A DNA stretch of 31,067 nucleotides. Origin: a virus. The notes under the pieces are model-generated. The model saw only the letters and a program-made list of their open reading frames with translations. It did no database searches and was not told the origin of the DNA. The stretch lies in the IMG/VR virus record IMGVR_UViG_3300011128_000298, positions 1 through 31,067 of that record; one strand, given 5' to 3'. Positions 12,708-21,854 of this stretch are shown here, piece by piece. The position numbers and the translations under genes are program-made. Within the stretch, counting starts at the first letter, position 1. Each line of letters begins with the position of its first letter.

Positions 12708-13003
12708 TGCCTACACTTTATATTGAATATTACAACAACACAGTTGAGGGCGGCAAGTCGCAGGTTGCCGATAAGCTTTTGGGAAATGACAAGCTTGCTA
12801 TCGGGGGCAGCTCAGTCAGAACGTCTTCCGATATTCCTGATGGCACAGATTTTATTGTTCTGAAGACTGACACAGCTTGCCAGTACGCTCTAGGGACTTC
12901 TTCTGTAACAGCCACGGCTACTAGTCAATTCCTTCCAGCAAACGCTATCTGGCCACAAGGCACAGCGGGTAATGCTCGTATAGCGGTAATTCAGCAGCAA
13001 TAA
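12707..13003 (+). CDS. Small beta-rich virion-region protein
   Basis: This 98-residue protein starts at ATG 12707, overlapping the previous TAA. It is beta-rich: MPTLYIEYYNNTVEGGKSQV, GGSSVRTSSDIPDGTDFIVL, then TATSQFLPANAIWPQG. It sits between small head-region genes and the portal, so it may be a minor head or decoration component. No named family is recognised. It ends with TAATG shared with the portal start. Confidence 0.6.
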   Translation: MPTLYIEYYNNTVEGGKSQVADKLLGNDKLAIGGSSVRTSSDIPDGTDFIVLKTDTACQYALGTSSVTATATSQFLPANAIWPQGTAGNARIAVIQQQ

Positions 13004-14556
13004 TGGACGCACAGGCAGAAAAAGTATTAAAGCGCTTCAATAAAGCAAAGAAGCGTAAAGCTAATTGGGCAACTCTTTACGAAGATGCTCAAGAATATGT
13101 CTGCCCCCACAGAGAGTCCTTTAACGAAGGTGACAACCCCGGCCAAGAAAAAACAGGGCAAGGGAAAGTCTTTGACTCTACGGCTATTGATGCTGTCCAG
13201 AAGTTCGCTTCTAACCTACAAAGCTCTCTTGTCCCGCCTATGCGTAAGTGGATTGAACTTAAAGCCGGACCGCAGTTTAAAGACAATAAAGAAGATATGA
13301 ACAAGGTACTTTCTGATGCCTCTGATGTTCTGTTTTCTCATCTGCAAAACTCAAACTTCGACACACAAATAGCTGAAAGCTTCCAAGACCTAGCAATAGG
13401 TACTGGCGCTTTGCTCGTTATGAAAGGCACTACCACATCACCTTTCCGATTTATAAATGTTCCTCTCTCGCAACTTTATGTTCTCGAGGGGCCAGATGGC
13501 AGACCAGACACAGCTTATAGAGAGTGGAAGCTGGCTGCCAGAAATATCGAGCAGCAATGGCCTGATGCTAAGTTGCCTAAAGAAATCAAAGAGCAAGTTG
13601 CAGAAGACCCGGAGAGGCTTATAGAGCTTATCGAAGAGATTTACCCTGATGAGGTTTCGCTGCAAACGGTATCCGGGAAGAAGAAGCAGGGGGGCTTTCG
13701 CTACTCTGTAGTCGCTAAAAAAGGCAAGCACCAAATCGTATCACGCGAACAGAAGTCCAGTCCTTGGATTATCTTCCGTTGGTCTACTCTTCCCGGAGAA
13801 ATATATGGGAGAGGCCCAGCGCTTATAGCCTTGCCTGATGTTAAGACGCTGAACAAAACTAAAGAGCTGCTTTTGCAGTCCGCTAGTATTTCCATCTTTG
13901 GAATGTGGCTTGGGGACAGTGACAGCGTAGTTAATCTTGAGAATATTAAGTTCTCTCCGGGGACCATTATTCCTCAAGATCGTCTCGTGAATGGAAGCCC
14001 AGCTTTGGTTCCTTTGAACTCGTCTAGTGACTTAAACCTAGCCCAGATTGTTATTCAGGACTTGCAGAACTCAGTTCGCAATATGCTCTTTGCCGACCCC
14101 TTAGGCCCGATTGATTTGCCTGTTAAGTCAGCAACTGAAGTGTCACTAAGGCAGCAAGAGCTTGCTAAGCGTATTGGCTCAGCCTTTGGCCGCTTGCAGT
14201 TCGAGCTTATCCAGCCTCTGGTAAACAGATGTTTAGATATCTTGGAGGAGCTTGGGCTGGTTGATCTTGCTGAGCTGAGAGTAGACGGGACTAACCTTGC
14301 TATTGAGCATGTAAGCCCTCTAGCTCAGGCGCAGGCCGAGGAAGAAACCTTAGCTATTATGCGCTACCTAGAAATGCTTGCAGGTCTTTATGGCCCAGAG
14401 GCTCTCCAGATAGCAGCCCCTCTTGATAAGACAATTACTGAAGTCGGCCCTCGTTTGAATGTCCCGACTAGCATGATTCCGTCATCTACCGAGATCAAGG
14501 ACGCTCAAGCTAAAGCGCAACTCGCTCAGTTAGCCCAAGCTGGTGGACAGGTTTAA
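13003..14556 (+). CDS. Head-tail connector/portal protein, T7 gp8-like
   Basis: At 517 residues it is close to T7 gp8 (536). N-terminal KRFNKAKKRKANWATLYEDA then QEYVCPHRE, TGQGKVFDSTAIDAVQKFAS and SSLVPPMRKWIEL are typical of podovirus connectors. Further on come ALLVMKG, SPWIIFRWSTLPGEIYGRGP and FADPLGPIDLPVKSATEVSL. It forms the dodecameric ring through which DNA is packaged and to which the tail attaches. The start is fixed by overlap with the previous stop. Confidence 0.9.
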   Translation: MDAQAEKVLKRFNKAKKRKANWATLYEDAQEYVCPHRESFNEGDNPGQEKTGQGKVFDSTAIDAVQKFASNLQSSLVPPMRKWIELKAGPQFKDNKEDMNKVLSDASDVLFSHLQNSNFDTQIAESFQDLAIGTGALLVMKGTTTSPFRFINVPLSQLYVLEGPDGRPDTAYREWKLAARNIEQQWPDAKLPKEIKEQVAEDPERLIELIEEIYPDEVSLQTVSGKKKQGGFRYSVVAKKGKHQIVSREQKSSPWIIFRWSTLPGEIYGRGPALIALPDVKTLNKTKELLLQSASISIFGMWLGDSDSVVNLENIKFSPGTIIPQDRLVNGSPALVPLNSSSDLNLAQIVIQDLQNSVRNMLFADPLGPIDLPVKSATEVSLRQQELAKRIGSAFGRLQFELIQPLVNRCLDILEELGLVDLAELRVDGTNLAIEHVSPLAQAQAEEETLAIMRYLEMLAGLYGPEALQIAAPLDKTITEVGPRLNVPTSMIPSSTEIKDAQAKAQLAQLAQAGGQV

Positions 14557-14777
14557 TGACCGAAGAAGAGGCGATCTTCATTAATAGGTTTCTCGGTACG
14601 ACTGAAGGGCAGCGCTTTTTAGGGATACTGGAAAAGAAGTTTCGTGAAGAGACTGATCTGCCTGATGGCAAATACCGGGTTTATTACGAAAGAGGCCAGC
14701 GGAATGTCATCAACACAATCTTACGTGCAATAACCAGAGGAGGAAACGTAAATGACACAGGAAGCAACACTACTTAA
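14556..14777 (+). CDS. Small hypothetical protein between portal and scaffold
   Basis: The 73-residue product starts at ATG 14556 (TAATG junction) with MTEEEAIFINRFLGTTEGQR, then FLGILEKKFREETDLPDGKY. Two helices and a short C-terminal strand are likely. It overlaps the scaffold start by 26 bases. Position suggests a head-assembly accessory. No family is recognised. Confidence 0.6.
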   Translation: MTEEEAIFINRFLGTTEGQRFLGILEKKFREETDLPDGKYRVYYERGQRNVINTILRAITRGGNVNDTGSNTT

Positions 14778-15498
14778 TGAAGCCCCAGCCGCAGAAGCGG
14801 AAGATACAAACACTGAAGAAGCAGCCCCTGTTGAGGGAGCTGAAGCTGGAGAGGGCAAAGATGATGGGTATAAATATGCTAACAAGTTTGGAAGTGTAGA
14901 TGAGTTGGAAAAAGGGTACAAAGAGCTTACGCAAAAGCTTCGAGAAAAGCTGCCAGAAGCCCCCGAAGAATACAAACTTGACCTCGGAGAAATCGAAGGT
15001 CTGGCTGATTTTAAAGAGAAGCTTGACGGTTTAGACATCTCGGAAGACCCTATGTTCAAGGCCGCTCTTCCTGCGTTTAAGAAGCATAATCTTTCTCAGG
15101 ACGCTGTAAACGACATCATAGCTGATGTTTTGAAATCAGATATCGAGGGCGCTGTCGATAAAGAAGCTGAGCTTGCAAAGCTTGGTGATGATGGTGATAA
15201 GATATTGTCTGAGGTTGCTCGTTTTAATGCAAAGCTTCCAGAAGAAGAGCAAGCATTCATCAACTCAATAGCGACAACTGCTGAAGGTGTTAAGTTTGCT
15301 CACAAGCTTATTGGCCTGATGGGAGAGAAGCCAGTACCGACTGAAGAGGCTAATGCCCCAGAGCTTGATCCTAACGAGATATTAAACGAAGCAGCTAAGC
15401 TTAAAAGAGAAACACCTAACTTTGACCTGAACACAAAAGCTCAAGCTAGGTACGAAGCTCTTATGACCGAAGCCTCTAAGATACAGCTTAAAAAGTAA
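14752..15498 (+). CDS. Capsid scaffolding protein
   Basis: This 248-residue, very acidic protein (start AGAGGAGG upstream of ATG 14752) has a low-complexity Glu/Ala N-terminus. Then come KYANKFGSVDELEKGYKELT, LREKLPEAPEEYKLDL, and a long charged helical region ending in KAQARYEALMTEASKIQLKK. Acidic N-terminus, coiled middle, basic tail and position between connector and major capsid genes match T7 gp9-type scaffolds. It should guide procapsid assembly and leave the mature head. An intrinsic terminator follows. Confidence 0.85.
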   Translation: MTQEATLLNEAPAAEAEDTNTEEAAPVEGAEAGEGKDDGYKYANKFGSVDELEKGYKELTQKLREKLPEAPEEYKLDLGEIEGLADFKEKLDGLDISEDPMFKAALPAFKKHNLSQDAVNDIIADVLKSDIEGAVDKEAELAKLGDDGDKILSEVARFNAKLPEEEQAFINSIATTAEGVKFAHKLIGLMGEKPVPTEEANAPELDPNEILNEAAKLKRETPNFDLNTKAQARYEALMTEASKIQLKK

Positions 15499-15522
15499 AC
15501 GGTCTCTCTCGCTCGACCAAGG

Positions 15523-15553
15523 AAAAGGCCTCCTTAACTGGGGGTCTTTTTTT
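15523..15553 (+). terminator. Intrinsic terminator after scaffold gene
   Basis: AAAGGCCTCC pairs with GGGGGTCTTT across TTAACT, with two G-T wobbles, and the stem runs into TTTTTTT. It separates the packaging/scaffold transcript from the capsid gene. Confidence 0.75.
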
Positions 15554-15559
15554 GCCTAA

Positions 15560-15769
15560 GTCCCGCTCAGTCTAACAAAGCTGGTGCGTTAGGGTGGGAC
15601 ATAATTCCTATTAACGTAATAGTTGAATAACTTTGGCTTACCTGCTTATGCAGCCCCTCTGTCTATTCCGACCCCGGCGTTAGTCGACAGCAAAACGCAA
15701 GTCTCGGCCCTCGATTATGAGCTTACCCGAACGTCTTTCTCAAAACACAACAACTTTTAGGAGACTTTA
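15560..15769 (+). other. Structured leader of the major capsid gene
   Basis: About 210 nt between the terminator and the capsid ATG contain no gene. GTCCC (15560-15564) with CTAAC (15572-15576) pairs with GTTAG (15588-15592) and GGGAC (15596-15600). TATTA-ACG-TAATA and CTGC-TTAT-GCAG (15642-15653) follow. The AGGAGA ribosome-binding site lies just before ATG 15770. Capsid genes usually have their own strong promoter or stable leader. I see no clear sigma70 boxes. Confidence 0.4.
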
Positions 15770-16618
15770 ATGTCGGTTAATCTCGATCAAGTCCTCGTTA
15801 AAACATTTGAAAACGAGGCAATTCAAGCGTTTCAAGAGCCCGGCTCTAGCTTGCGTTCAGCCGTAAAGGTTAAGGACGCTGGTGGCGCATCTCAGGTGCA
15901 GTTCAACGTATACGGAGAAGTTATCGCTAATGAGCGTAACGGTGTCCATACGCCAATCCCTGCACAAGACCCTTCTTTGACACCAGCTACTGCGACTGTC
16001 AAGAACTACACGCCTTCAATCATGACGGATATATTCCTCAATAACCAAGTTGGCTTTGACGCCCGTCAAGAAGCTGTCGAGGGTATTGTGAATGCTCTTA
16101 ATCGCCGTCTTGACCAGATTGTTATTGATGCTCTGGACACAGCCACAGGCAATACTGTTGCCGCTGGTGGTAACAACCTGAACGTAGGTCATTTCGCTGA
16201 TATGGCGAAGGCTCTCGGTTCTAAGGTTTCAGATATGGATCGTCATTTCATCTGTCACGACAACGGCTTCTATCACTTCATTCAAGAGGGTGATGTGAAG
16301 ACGATTGATAGCAATCTTCGTAAGCCACTTACAGACGGCAAGTTGCCTGAGTATATGGGCTTCACAATCCATAAGATTGGTGATCGCGACAACGTAAGTG
16401 TCGGTGATGGTTCTGGTGGTCTGGCTCTTTCAGGCTCTAACCGTACCAACTACGGCTGGCAAAAGAACTCAATCGGTTTGGCTATGAATATGGAGCCCAA
16501 GATCAGAATTGATTGGGAACCTAGCTACGGCGCTCACCGTATCACAGGCTACATGTCTGCTGGTGCTGTCCTGATTCAGGACGCTGGCGTTGTAACCCTC
16601 ACAACTGATGAATCTTAA
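15770..16618 (+). CDS. Major capsid protein
   Basis: The 282-residue protein starts MSVNLDQVLVKTFENEAIQA with a good AGGAGA upstream. It has an N-terminal helix, GGASQVQFNVYGEVIANERN, FDARQEAVEGIVNALNRRLDQ, HFICHDNGFYHFI and an IRIDWEPSYGAHRITGYMSA strand near the C-terminus, as seen in many podovirus major capsid proteins of the HK97 fold. It is shorter than T7 gp10A (345). It forms the icosahedral shell. The gene stands alone between two terminator hairpins, consistent with separate high expression. Confidence 0.88.
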   Translation: MSVNLDQVLVKTFENEAIQAFQEPGSSLRSAVKVKDAGGASQVQFNVYGEVIANERNGVHTPIPAQDPSLTPATATVKNYTPSIMTDIFLNNQVGFDARQEAVEGIVNALNRRLDQIVIDALDTATGNTVAAGGNNLNVGHFADMAKALGSKVSDMDRHFICHDNGFYHFIQEGDVKTIDSNLRKPLTDGKLPEYMGFTIHKIGDRDNVSVGDGSGGLALSGSNRTNYGWQKNSIGLAMNMEPKIRIDWEPSYGAHRITGYMSAGAVLIQDAGVVTLTTDES

Positions 16619-16631
16619 GGAGAACTAAGAT

Positions 16632-16916
16632 ATGGCTTTTGACCGTACAAACCTAGCACTCAGCTCAGCAAGTTTAAACTCTGGCCTTGGCCCACGCCGT
16701 TGGACATACACAACTGCCGACACCACTGCCACAGTAGACACTGCTGGTTACTTTGATAACGCTGCCGATCTTTTGACCGTAGGCGATATTGTTGAGGCAA
16801 TCACAAGCTCAGGCGGAACCCCTTCCTACGACAGTTACCTCGTAAACAGCAACACAGGTGGTGTTGTGGATGTTGCGAACTCTGCTCCTTTGGATGGCGC
16901 TTCTGACTCTGACTAA
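16632..16916 (+). CDS. Small capsid-associated protein (decoration candidate)
   Basis: The 94-residue protein starts MAFDRTNLALSSASLNSGLG and continues RRWTYTTADTTATVDTAGYF with DNAADLLTVGDIVEA. The pattern MAFxRxxLxL...W.Y.T.D..A.V...GYF..A...L..GD.I is frequent in small proteins next to major capsid genes and is generally taken as a head or decoration protein. It is 13 bp downstream of the capsid gene, so it is co-expressed, and a strong hairpin follows. Confidence 0.7.
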   Translation: MAFDRTNLALSSASLNSGLGPRRWTYTTADTTATVDTAGYFDNAADLLTVGDIVEAITSSGGTPSYDSYLVNSNTGGVVDVANSAPLDGASDSD

Positions 16917-16926
16917 TCTTTTCGAC

Positions 16927-16950
16927 GGCTCCCCTTACCCAAGGGGGGCT
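16927..16950 (+). terminator. Strong hairpin after capsid genes
   Basis: GGCTCCCCTT (16927-16936) pairs over ten positions with AAGGGGGGCT (16941-16950) around ACCC. The downstream sequence GTCTCTACTT is only moderately T-rich. The placement between capsid and tail genes is the same as the T7 late terminator after gene 10, which lowers tail-gene transcription relative to capsid. Confidence 0.65.
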
Positions 16951-16974
16951 GTCTCTACTTAATGGAGAGCATTA

Positions 16975-17547
16975 ATGGCTACAGACTTAGGCATATGTAA
17001 TACGGCGCTTTATTTAGTAGGGGCAGACGAAATCGAGAGCTTCTCTGACGACAGTCGGGAGGCTAAAATTTGTTCTCATATCTACGAGACAACTAAGAAC
17101 GCTCTTCTCCAGACCCACTTTTGGAATTTCTCTTTGGCTATGGCAGAGCTTGCTGGCACTGCGCTAGCGTCAACAGATGCGGAATACAAGTTCGGCTTCA
17201 CCTACAGATACCAGCTCCCGATAGATTACCTTCGGATGGTCCGCAAAAATATCCCCACTAATGATTACACTATATCTCAGGACAAGCTTTATACGAATGA
17301 CACTCCGGTAGAGGTTTTATACCAATACCGCGTCTCTGAAACTGAATTCCCTGAATATTTCACAAGAGCGTTAGAGTTTGAGATGGCAAGGCTTCTGGCA
17401 GCCGCGCTTATCCAAGACGAAACGCAGGTCCAAATTTGGACGACTATAGCCGGGGACACTCTGCGGAAGGCAAAGTTAGTCGATTCCCAAAGCGCTCCCC
17501 CGGCAGAAATTGACCCCACTAACTATGTTTTAACGAGTATTCGTTAA
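16975..17547 (+). CDS. Tail tubular protein A (T7 gp11-like)
   Basis: The 190-residue protein is nearly the size of T7 gp11 (196). It starts MATDLGICNTALYLVGADEI and includes KICSHIYETTKNALLQTHFW, RYQLPIDYLRMVR and EMARLLAAALIQDE, all characteristic of this gatekeeper family. It forms the ring joining the connector to the tail nozzle. It overlaps the next gene start by one base (TTAATGG). Confidence 0.9.
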   Translation: MATDLGICNTALYLVGADEIESFSDDSREAKICSHIYETTKNALLQTHFWNFSLAMAELAGTALASTDAEYKFGFTYRYQLPIDYLRMVRKNIPTNDYTISQDKLYTNDTPVEVLYQYRVSETEFPEYFTRALEFEMARLLAAALIQDETQVQIWTTIAGDTLRKAKLVDSQSAPPAEIDPTNYVLTSIR

Positions 17548-19538
17548 TGGCTAATTTCAAAGTTCTCAAATCATCCTTCGTGAGTGGAGAGCTTGACCCG
17601 GCTGCTATTGGCCGGGTGGATACGGCTATCTACGCCAAGAGTGCTGACAAGCTTAGAAATGTTTATGTGCGGCCACAAGGCGGAGCCTTTAGACGCGAGG
17701 GGCTTGAGTACATAGATAGCATTACTGGTTTTAACGAAGGTCGTTTAGTTCCTTTCGAATTTAATGACGAGCAGACCTATATGCTTGTATTTACTGCTGG
17801 TGAATTCAAGGTTTACCGGACAGATCAGAACAGCGTTCAGGCCACAGTTTCTTCCTCCCCGGTTAGTGGTCTGAGCGCTGACATTATTAAGGAGATGAAC
17901 TGGACGCAAAGCGCAGACACTTTAGTCTTGGTGCATAAAGACATACAGCCGATATCAATAACAAGAACGTCTGATACGTCTTGGACGGCGGCAAATATTA
18001 GTCTGACCAATATACCGACATTCGCCTTTGGGTCTTTGACTACCTCCACACCTGCTGGGAGTGTCACACCAGATGTAAAAACAGGCCGAGTAACAGTAAC
18101 CGGCTCAGGGACAACCTTCACTAGTTTGGCTGTGGGGCAGTACATCAACATGCCTAAGGGCGGTAGAATCTTTATTCGCTCTATTGCGAGCGATACTGAG
18201 CTTGAGGGAGATGTGATTGTAGAACTCGCAGCCACTTCTTCAGTTTCTTCGGGCGTCTGGGAATATGAAAGCGGCTACGAGGATGTTATATCCTCTTCAA
18301 GGGGTTGGGCGCGTTCAGTTACCTTTTATAAATCACGTCTGGTTTTTGGTGGTTTAGGCTCCCGGCCTTCAACTTTACTGTTTAGCAAGATTGGTGAGTT
18401 CTTTGATTTTGACAGGGGCACTGGCTTAGATGATGAAGCTATCGACATCACTTTGGACGACAACAAGGTTAATATTATTAATGGCCTTTTCCCCGGCAGA
18501 GCCTTGCAGATTTTCACGACTGGTGGTGAATACACAATTAGAAGCGCTATTAATGACGCTTTAACGCCAGCGAATGTTTCATCTCAGCTTAACAGTGACA
18601 CCAGCCACGGCTCAGGAAACGCTGATAGCTCTATTATCAAGAGAACGCCGAGGCCAGTATCGGTAGATGGGGCTACAGTGTTTGCTGAGAAGAATGGGGC
18701 TGTAGTCAGGCAGTTTGTGTACAACGACTCAGAGCAATCTTTCGCGGCCCCGAACATTAGTATCCTTTCCTCTCAGCTTATTAGCAGCCCAGTGGCTCAA
18801 GATATCCGTAGAGCAAGCGCAACTAACCCGGCAGACTTTCTGTATCTTGTGAATGATGACGGCACTATAGCGGTCTTAAGCAGTTTGAGAGAGCAAGACC
18901 TTCTAGCGTGGTCGCTCTTTGATACGCAGGGGTCTTTTGAAGATGTGGCTGTTTCTGGTAACGAGGCTTATTTCATCGTTAAACGGACAATCAATTCTAG
19001 CGAAGTTCGGTTTTTGGAGCGATTGAATGCTCTTTGTTTTGTGGATGCTGCTTTCTCTGACAGCTCTGTAAGTCCCAAGACTAGCTGGTCAGGCTTCTCT
19101 CATCTTGATGGGGAGTTGTGCAAAATCAGAGGTGACGGCTTTATTCTGGATGACGGAACCCCAGCTTCTGGTGCTGTTACTACAACGGAGTCGATTAGAA
19201 CATTTGAGATAGGCCTTAACTTTTCGGCGAGAGTTAAAGATTTGCCAATAGAACTTGTGGTGCAGGGGCAGTCTTTTGCTGGCGAGTACAAAACACCAAT
19301 TTTTGCGAATATTCTTTTGCACGAAAGCAGAAATATAGAGGTTGTTTACAACAACAAAACCTTTAAGCCGCCATTCAGACAGTTCGGCTCTGGTGTATTA
19401 GACCAGCCAATCTCTCTTTTTTCTGGTTGGAAGAAGGTTTATTTGGGCGCAATCAAACGTGACCCAAGCGTGGAAACTACACAGAGCGAACCTTTAGAGA
19501 TGAACGTGTTGGCAGTTCATTATGGAGTGAAAATATAA
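17547..19538 (+). CDS. Tail tubular protein B (T7 gp12-like nozzle)
   Basis: The 663-residue protein opens MANFKVLKSSFVSGELDPAA, then GRVDTAIYAKSADKLRNVYV and RPQGGAFRREGLEYI, the standard N-terminal signature of tail tube B/nozzle proteins. Later segments SRGWARSVTFYKSRLVFGG and FFDFDRGTGLDDEAIDITL fit the same family. It is somewhat shorter than T7 gp12 (794). It builds the tail nozzle with gp11-like protein. The stop overlaps the next ATG. Confidence 0.92.
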   Translation: MANFKVLKSSFVSGELDPAAIGRVDTAIYAKSADKLRNVYVRPQGGAFRREGLEYIDSITGFNEGRLVPFEFNDEQTYMLVFTAGEFKVYRTDQNSVQATVSSSPVSGLSADIIKEMNWTQSADTLVLVHKDIQPISITRTSDTSWTAANISLTNIPTFAFGSLTTSTPAGSVTPDVKTGRVTVTGSGTTFTSLAVGQYINMPKGGRIFIRSIASDTELEGDVIVELAATSSVSSGVWEYESGYEDVISSSRGWARSVTFYKSRLVFGGLGSRPSTLLFSKIGEFFDFDRGTGLDDEAIDITLDDNKVNIINGLFPGRALQIFTTGGEYTIRSAINDALTPANVSSQLNSDTSHGSGNADSSIIKRTPRPVSVDGATVFAEKNGAVVRQFVYNDSEQSFAAPNISILSSQLISSPVAQDIRRASATNPADFLYLVNDDGTIAVLSSLREQDLLAWSLFDTQGSFEDVAVSGNEAYFIVKRTINSSEVRFLERLNALCFVDAAFSDSSVSPKTSWSGFSHLDGELCKIRGDGFILDDGTPASGAVTTTESIRTFEIGLNFSARVKDLPIELVVQGQSFAGEYKTPIFANILLHESRNIEVVYNNKTFKPPFRQFGSGVLDQPISLFSGWKKVYLGAIKRDPSVETTQSEPLEMNVLAVHYGVKI

Positions 19539-20044
19539 TGGGAGCAGTAGGTGGGGCCACAGGCCTTTTATCGTTAGTTTCGACTGGAGCAAGTATTGTT
19601 CAGGGGGTTAAGCAATTTACATCCGCTGGCGCTGAAGCAGACTTTGCTCAGCAGAAAGCTGACTTCGATACTCAGCAGTTGCAGCTTCAAATCGACAGAG
19701 AGAAGACTGAGGCGGCCATTCAAGCCAGAACCAGAGAAGAGAAGCTGAGAGCTAATCTTGCTCGTCAGAGGGCTGTATTTGGCAGCTCAGGTGTAGATCC
19801 TAACAGCGGCACTCCATTCAGATTGCAAGAGGTCGCTATTGGTTCAATCAACCGGGAGCAGTCTCTTTCGGACTTTGCCAGTAGCCAGAATATTTTGAAC
19901 CTTAATGTCCAAGGCGAACAGGTGAGAATTGGTAACGCAGCCACTCAGAGTGCTCTTGACGGCAAAAAGACTAGTGCCGTCTTTGGGACGGTTACTGGGG
20001 CCAGCAAGATTTTAAAAGGCAGCAGCCTACTGGATAGGTTCTAA
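19538..20044 (+). CDS. Internal virion protein (T7 gp14-like)
   Basis: The 168-residue protein has a hydrophobic N-terminus MGAVGGATGLLSLVSTGASI and a long Gln/Arg-rich helix (DFAQQKADFDTQQLQLQIDR), then RAVFGSSGVDPNSGTPFRLQ. The size and layout match gp14-type core proteins (T7 gp14 is 196), which form the outer-membrane part of the ejection channel. The order after tail tubular protein B supports this. Confidence 0.75.
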   Translation: MGAVGGATGLLSLVSTGASIVQGVKQFTSAGAEADFAQQKADFDTQQLQLQIDREKTEAAIQARTREEKLRANLARQRAVFGSSGVDPNSGTPFRLQEVAIGSINREQSLSDFASSQNILNLNVQGEQVRIGNAATQSALDGKKTSAVFGTVTGASKILKGSSLLDRF

Positions 20045-20045
20045 A

Positions 20046-21854
20046 ATGGTTAGTGATGTAACTTTAAATCCTCAAAGAACACCGCAAGGGCAGACTAGAG
20101 ATGTCCCCACGATCCGGCCTGAGCAGATTCAAGCTCCCTCGCTTCGTGGCATCCCAAGTGTGAGAGCTACTGGCTTTGAGCAAGGCGCTCAGGCTTACTC
20201 GTCTATAGGCGCACAGGCGAGACAGACAGCCTCTGATATTGTCAGTTTCGCCACTGGCTTGCAGGCTGAAAGAGCAAGAGAGCAGGAGCAGGAGGCTCAA
20301 GAGGCTCGTAGAGAGCTAGAGATTGCTGCGAAGCTTCAAGAGATGGGGATCGAGATAGGGTCGCTGTCGTCTGTTAATATGGATTTAGCGGCCAATCTGG
20401 ATAATATCACTACCGAGAATGACGGCAACCCTGAGCTTATTGCTCAAAGGTTCCAAATACAGCTAGACGAAAAAACCAAGCATATGGATGAGGATGTCGC
20501 TGCCGCTGTTAAGACAGTTCAGGCAGCAAGAGCTAATCCTTTACTTGAGGCCCAGCGGGCGCAAGCGGCCCAAAGAGCGGCTATAGAGGCTCAAGGTGAA
20601 ACGGCTCAATACCAAGACTTCCTAGAAGAGGAGATGGTTAAGTATGCTGTCCCTGAGACAGATGAGGAGGCTGTAGCGCTTAAGTCTTCTACTGACCAGT
20701 ATATGCAGAGCTTAATGGCAAGGGCTGATCTATCTCCTTTAGAAAAAGAGATGTACCGGGCCAGAGCCTTGCAGGCCACACAGCAAAGAGTTGGTGTAGA
20801 TTTTATTGCCAATAGCGGTTCTCCCACGGTGGCTGCTGTGAATCTTTTTACTGGTAATACCGGTATTCCAGAGATTGACAATATCCCGATTACTCAGCGG
20901 GCTAAGATATTCTCCCAAAGCCAAGGCTTGTTGAATGTTTTAAACCAGCAGGCTAATCAGGCGCAAGCCGCAGCTAATAGAGCAAGAGAAGCAGGCAGGG
21001 TAGCCCAGAGAAAGCAGGCTTTGGCTAATGCTCGTTCTGAAAACCCTGAAATTGCAGCTCATGCTGCTGAGCAGTTATTTAATACAGCTCAAACTCAGGG
21101 TGAGGTTAATCAGGCAATCGGTTTGATAGAGTATGTTGAGGGCAAAGAAAAGCAGCCTTGGGTGGAGAGTGACCCAGAGCTTAAGTTTGTCTTTGAGCAG
21201 TTTGCGGCTTCTGGGGCCATAACACCAGATAGATTGCAGGAGCTGGCTTCTGATGCTGCTGGTAATGGCCTTTCTGGTGATGACGCCTTTAAAATCATTC
21301 AGGAAGCTGAAGAGATAAAAGACACGCTCGTCACGTCTCCTGAATACAAAACAGCTATGATACAGGCGAAGACTGTATTCCCAGAGGCTTTGCTCCCAGA
21401 TGCAGATACCAATCCCTTTGCCCTTTTGCAGTCAGGGCAATTCGGGGCTAACGCTTCTGATGAAGGCCGTAGGCAGCAAGAGCTATTTAACGCATTCGCA
21501 GCCGACCTCAGAACCAAAGCGACTACAGGACAATTTACTGATGGCGAATCTTTGCAGAACTATGCTGAGAAGCAGCTTGCGCGTTATGGGCAGCTTTTAA
21601 ACACCAATATCCCCAGAGTACCCAACGCGGTTAAGTCTGATGTGAGAGAATTTGATGCAAGTAAGTTAGAGGCCTCTGAAAGGGCGGCTTACACCAAAGC
21701 TGTTAAGGATGAAAAGATAGTGAGTTTAGCGAATAAACGGTATCTCGATAACCCGCGCCAGATAGCGCAGGACTGGAAAGACGGCCTTATTGATGATGCA
21801 ACTGCGAGAAAGCTACAGGCGGTTCTTATGCCTAAAGCGAGAGAGGCCAAGTAA
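20046..21854 (+). CDS. Internal virion protein (T7 gp15-like)
   Basis: The 602-residue protein is Ala/Gln-rich and mostly helical, starting MVSDVTLNPQRTPQGQTRDV and containing long amphipathic stretches such as QQANQAQAAANRAREAGRVA. It shows no enzymatic motif. T7 gp15 (747) is likewise a helical ejection protein forming the periplasmic conduit. Assignment is by position and composition. It overlaps the next gene by one base (TAATGG). Confidence 0.7.
   Translation: MVSDVTLNPQRTPQGQTRDVPTIRPEQIQAPSLRGIPSVRATGFEQGAQAYSSIGAQARQTASDIVSFATGLQAERAREQEQEAQEARRELEIAAKLQEMGIEIGSLSSVNMDLAANLDNITTENDGNPELIAQRFQIQLDEKTKHMDEDVAAAVKTVQAARANPLLEAQRAQAAQRAAIEAQGETAQYQDFLEEEMVKYAVPETDEEAVALKSSTDQYMQSLMARADLSPLEKEMYRARALQATQQRVGVDFIANSGSPTVAAVNLFTGNTGIPEIDNIPITQRAKIFSQSQGLLNVLNQQANQAQAAANRAREAGRVAQRKQALANARSENPEIAAHAAEQLFNTAQTQGEVNQAIGLIEYVEGKEKQPWVESDPELKFVFEQFAASGAITPDRLQELASDAAGNGLSGDDAFKIIQEAEEIKDTLVTSPEYKTAMIQAKTVFPEALLPDADTNPFALLQSGQFGANASDEGRRQQELFNAFAADLRTKATTGQFTDGESLQNYAEKQLARYGQLLNTNIPRVPNAVKSDVREFDASKLEASERAAYTKAVKDEKIVSLANKRYLDNPRQIAQDWKDGLIDDATARKLQAVLMPKAREAK

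Noticed and set aside
7509-15613. Recurrent ATTCCTATT before three transcription units (7509, 9963, 15603)
   Set aside because: It is a short AT-rich nonamer without fixed spacing to start codons. Three copies are suggestive, but not enough to call a phage promoter family.
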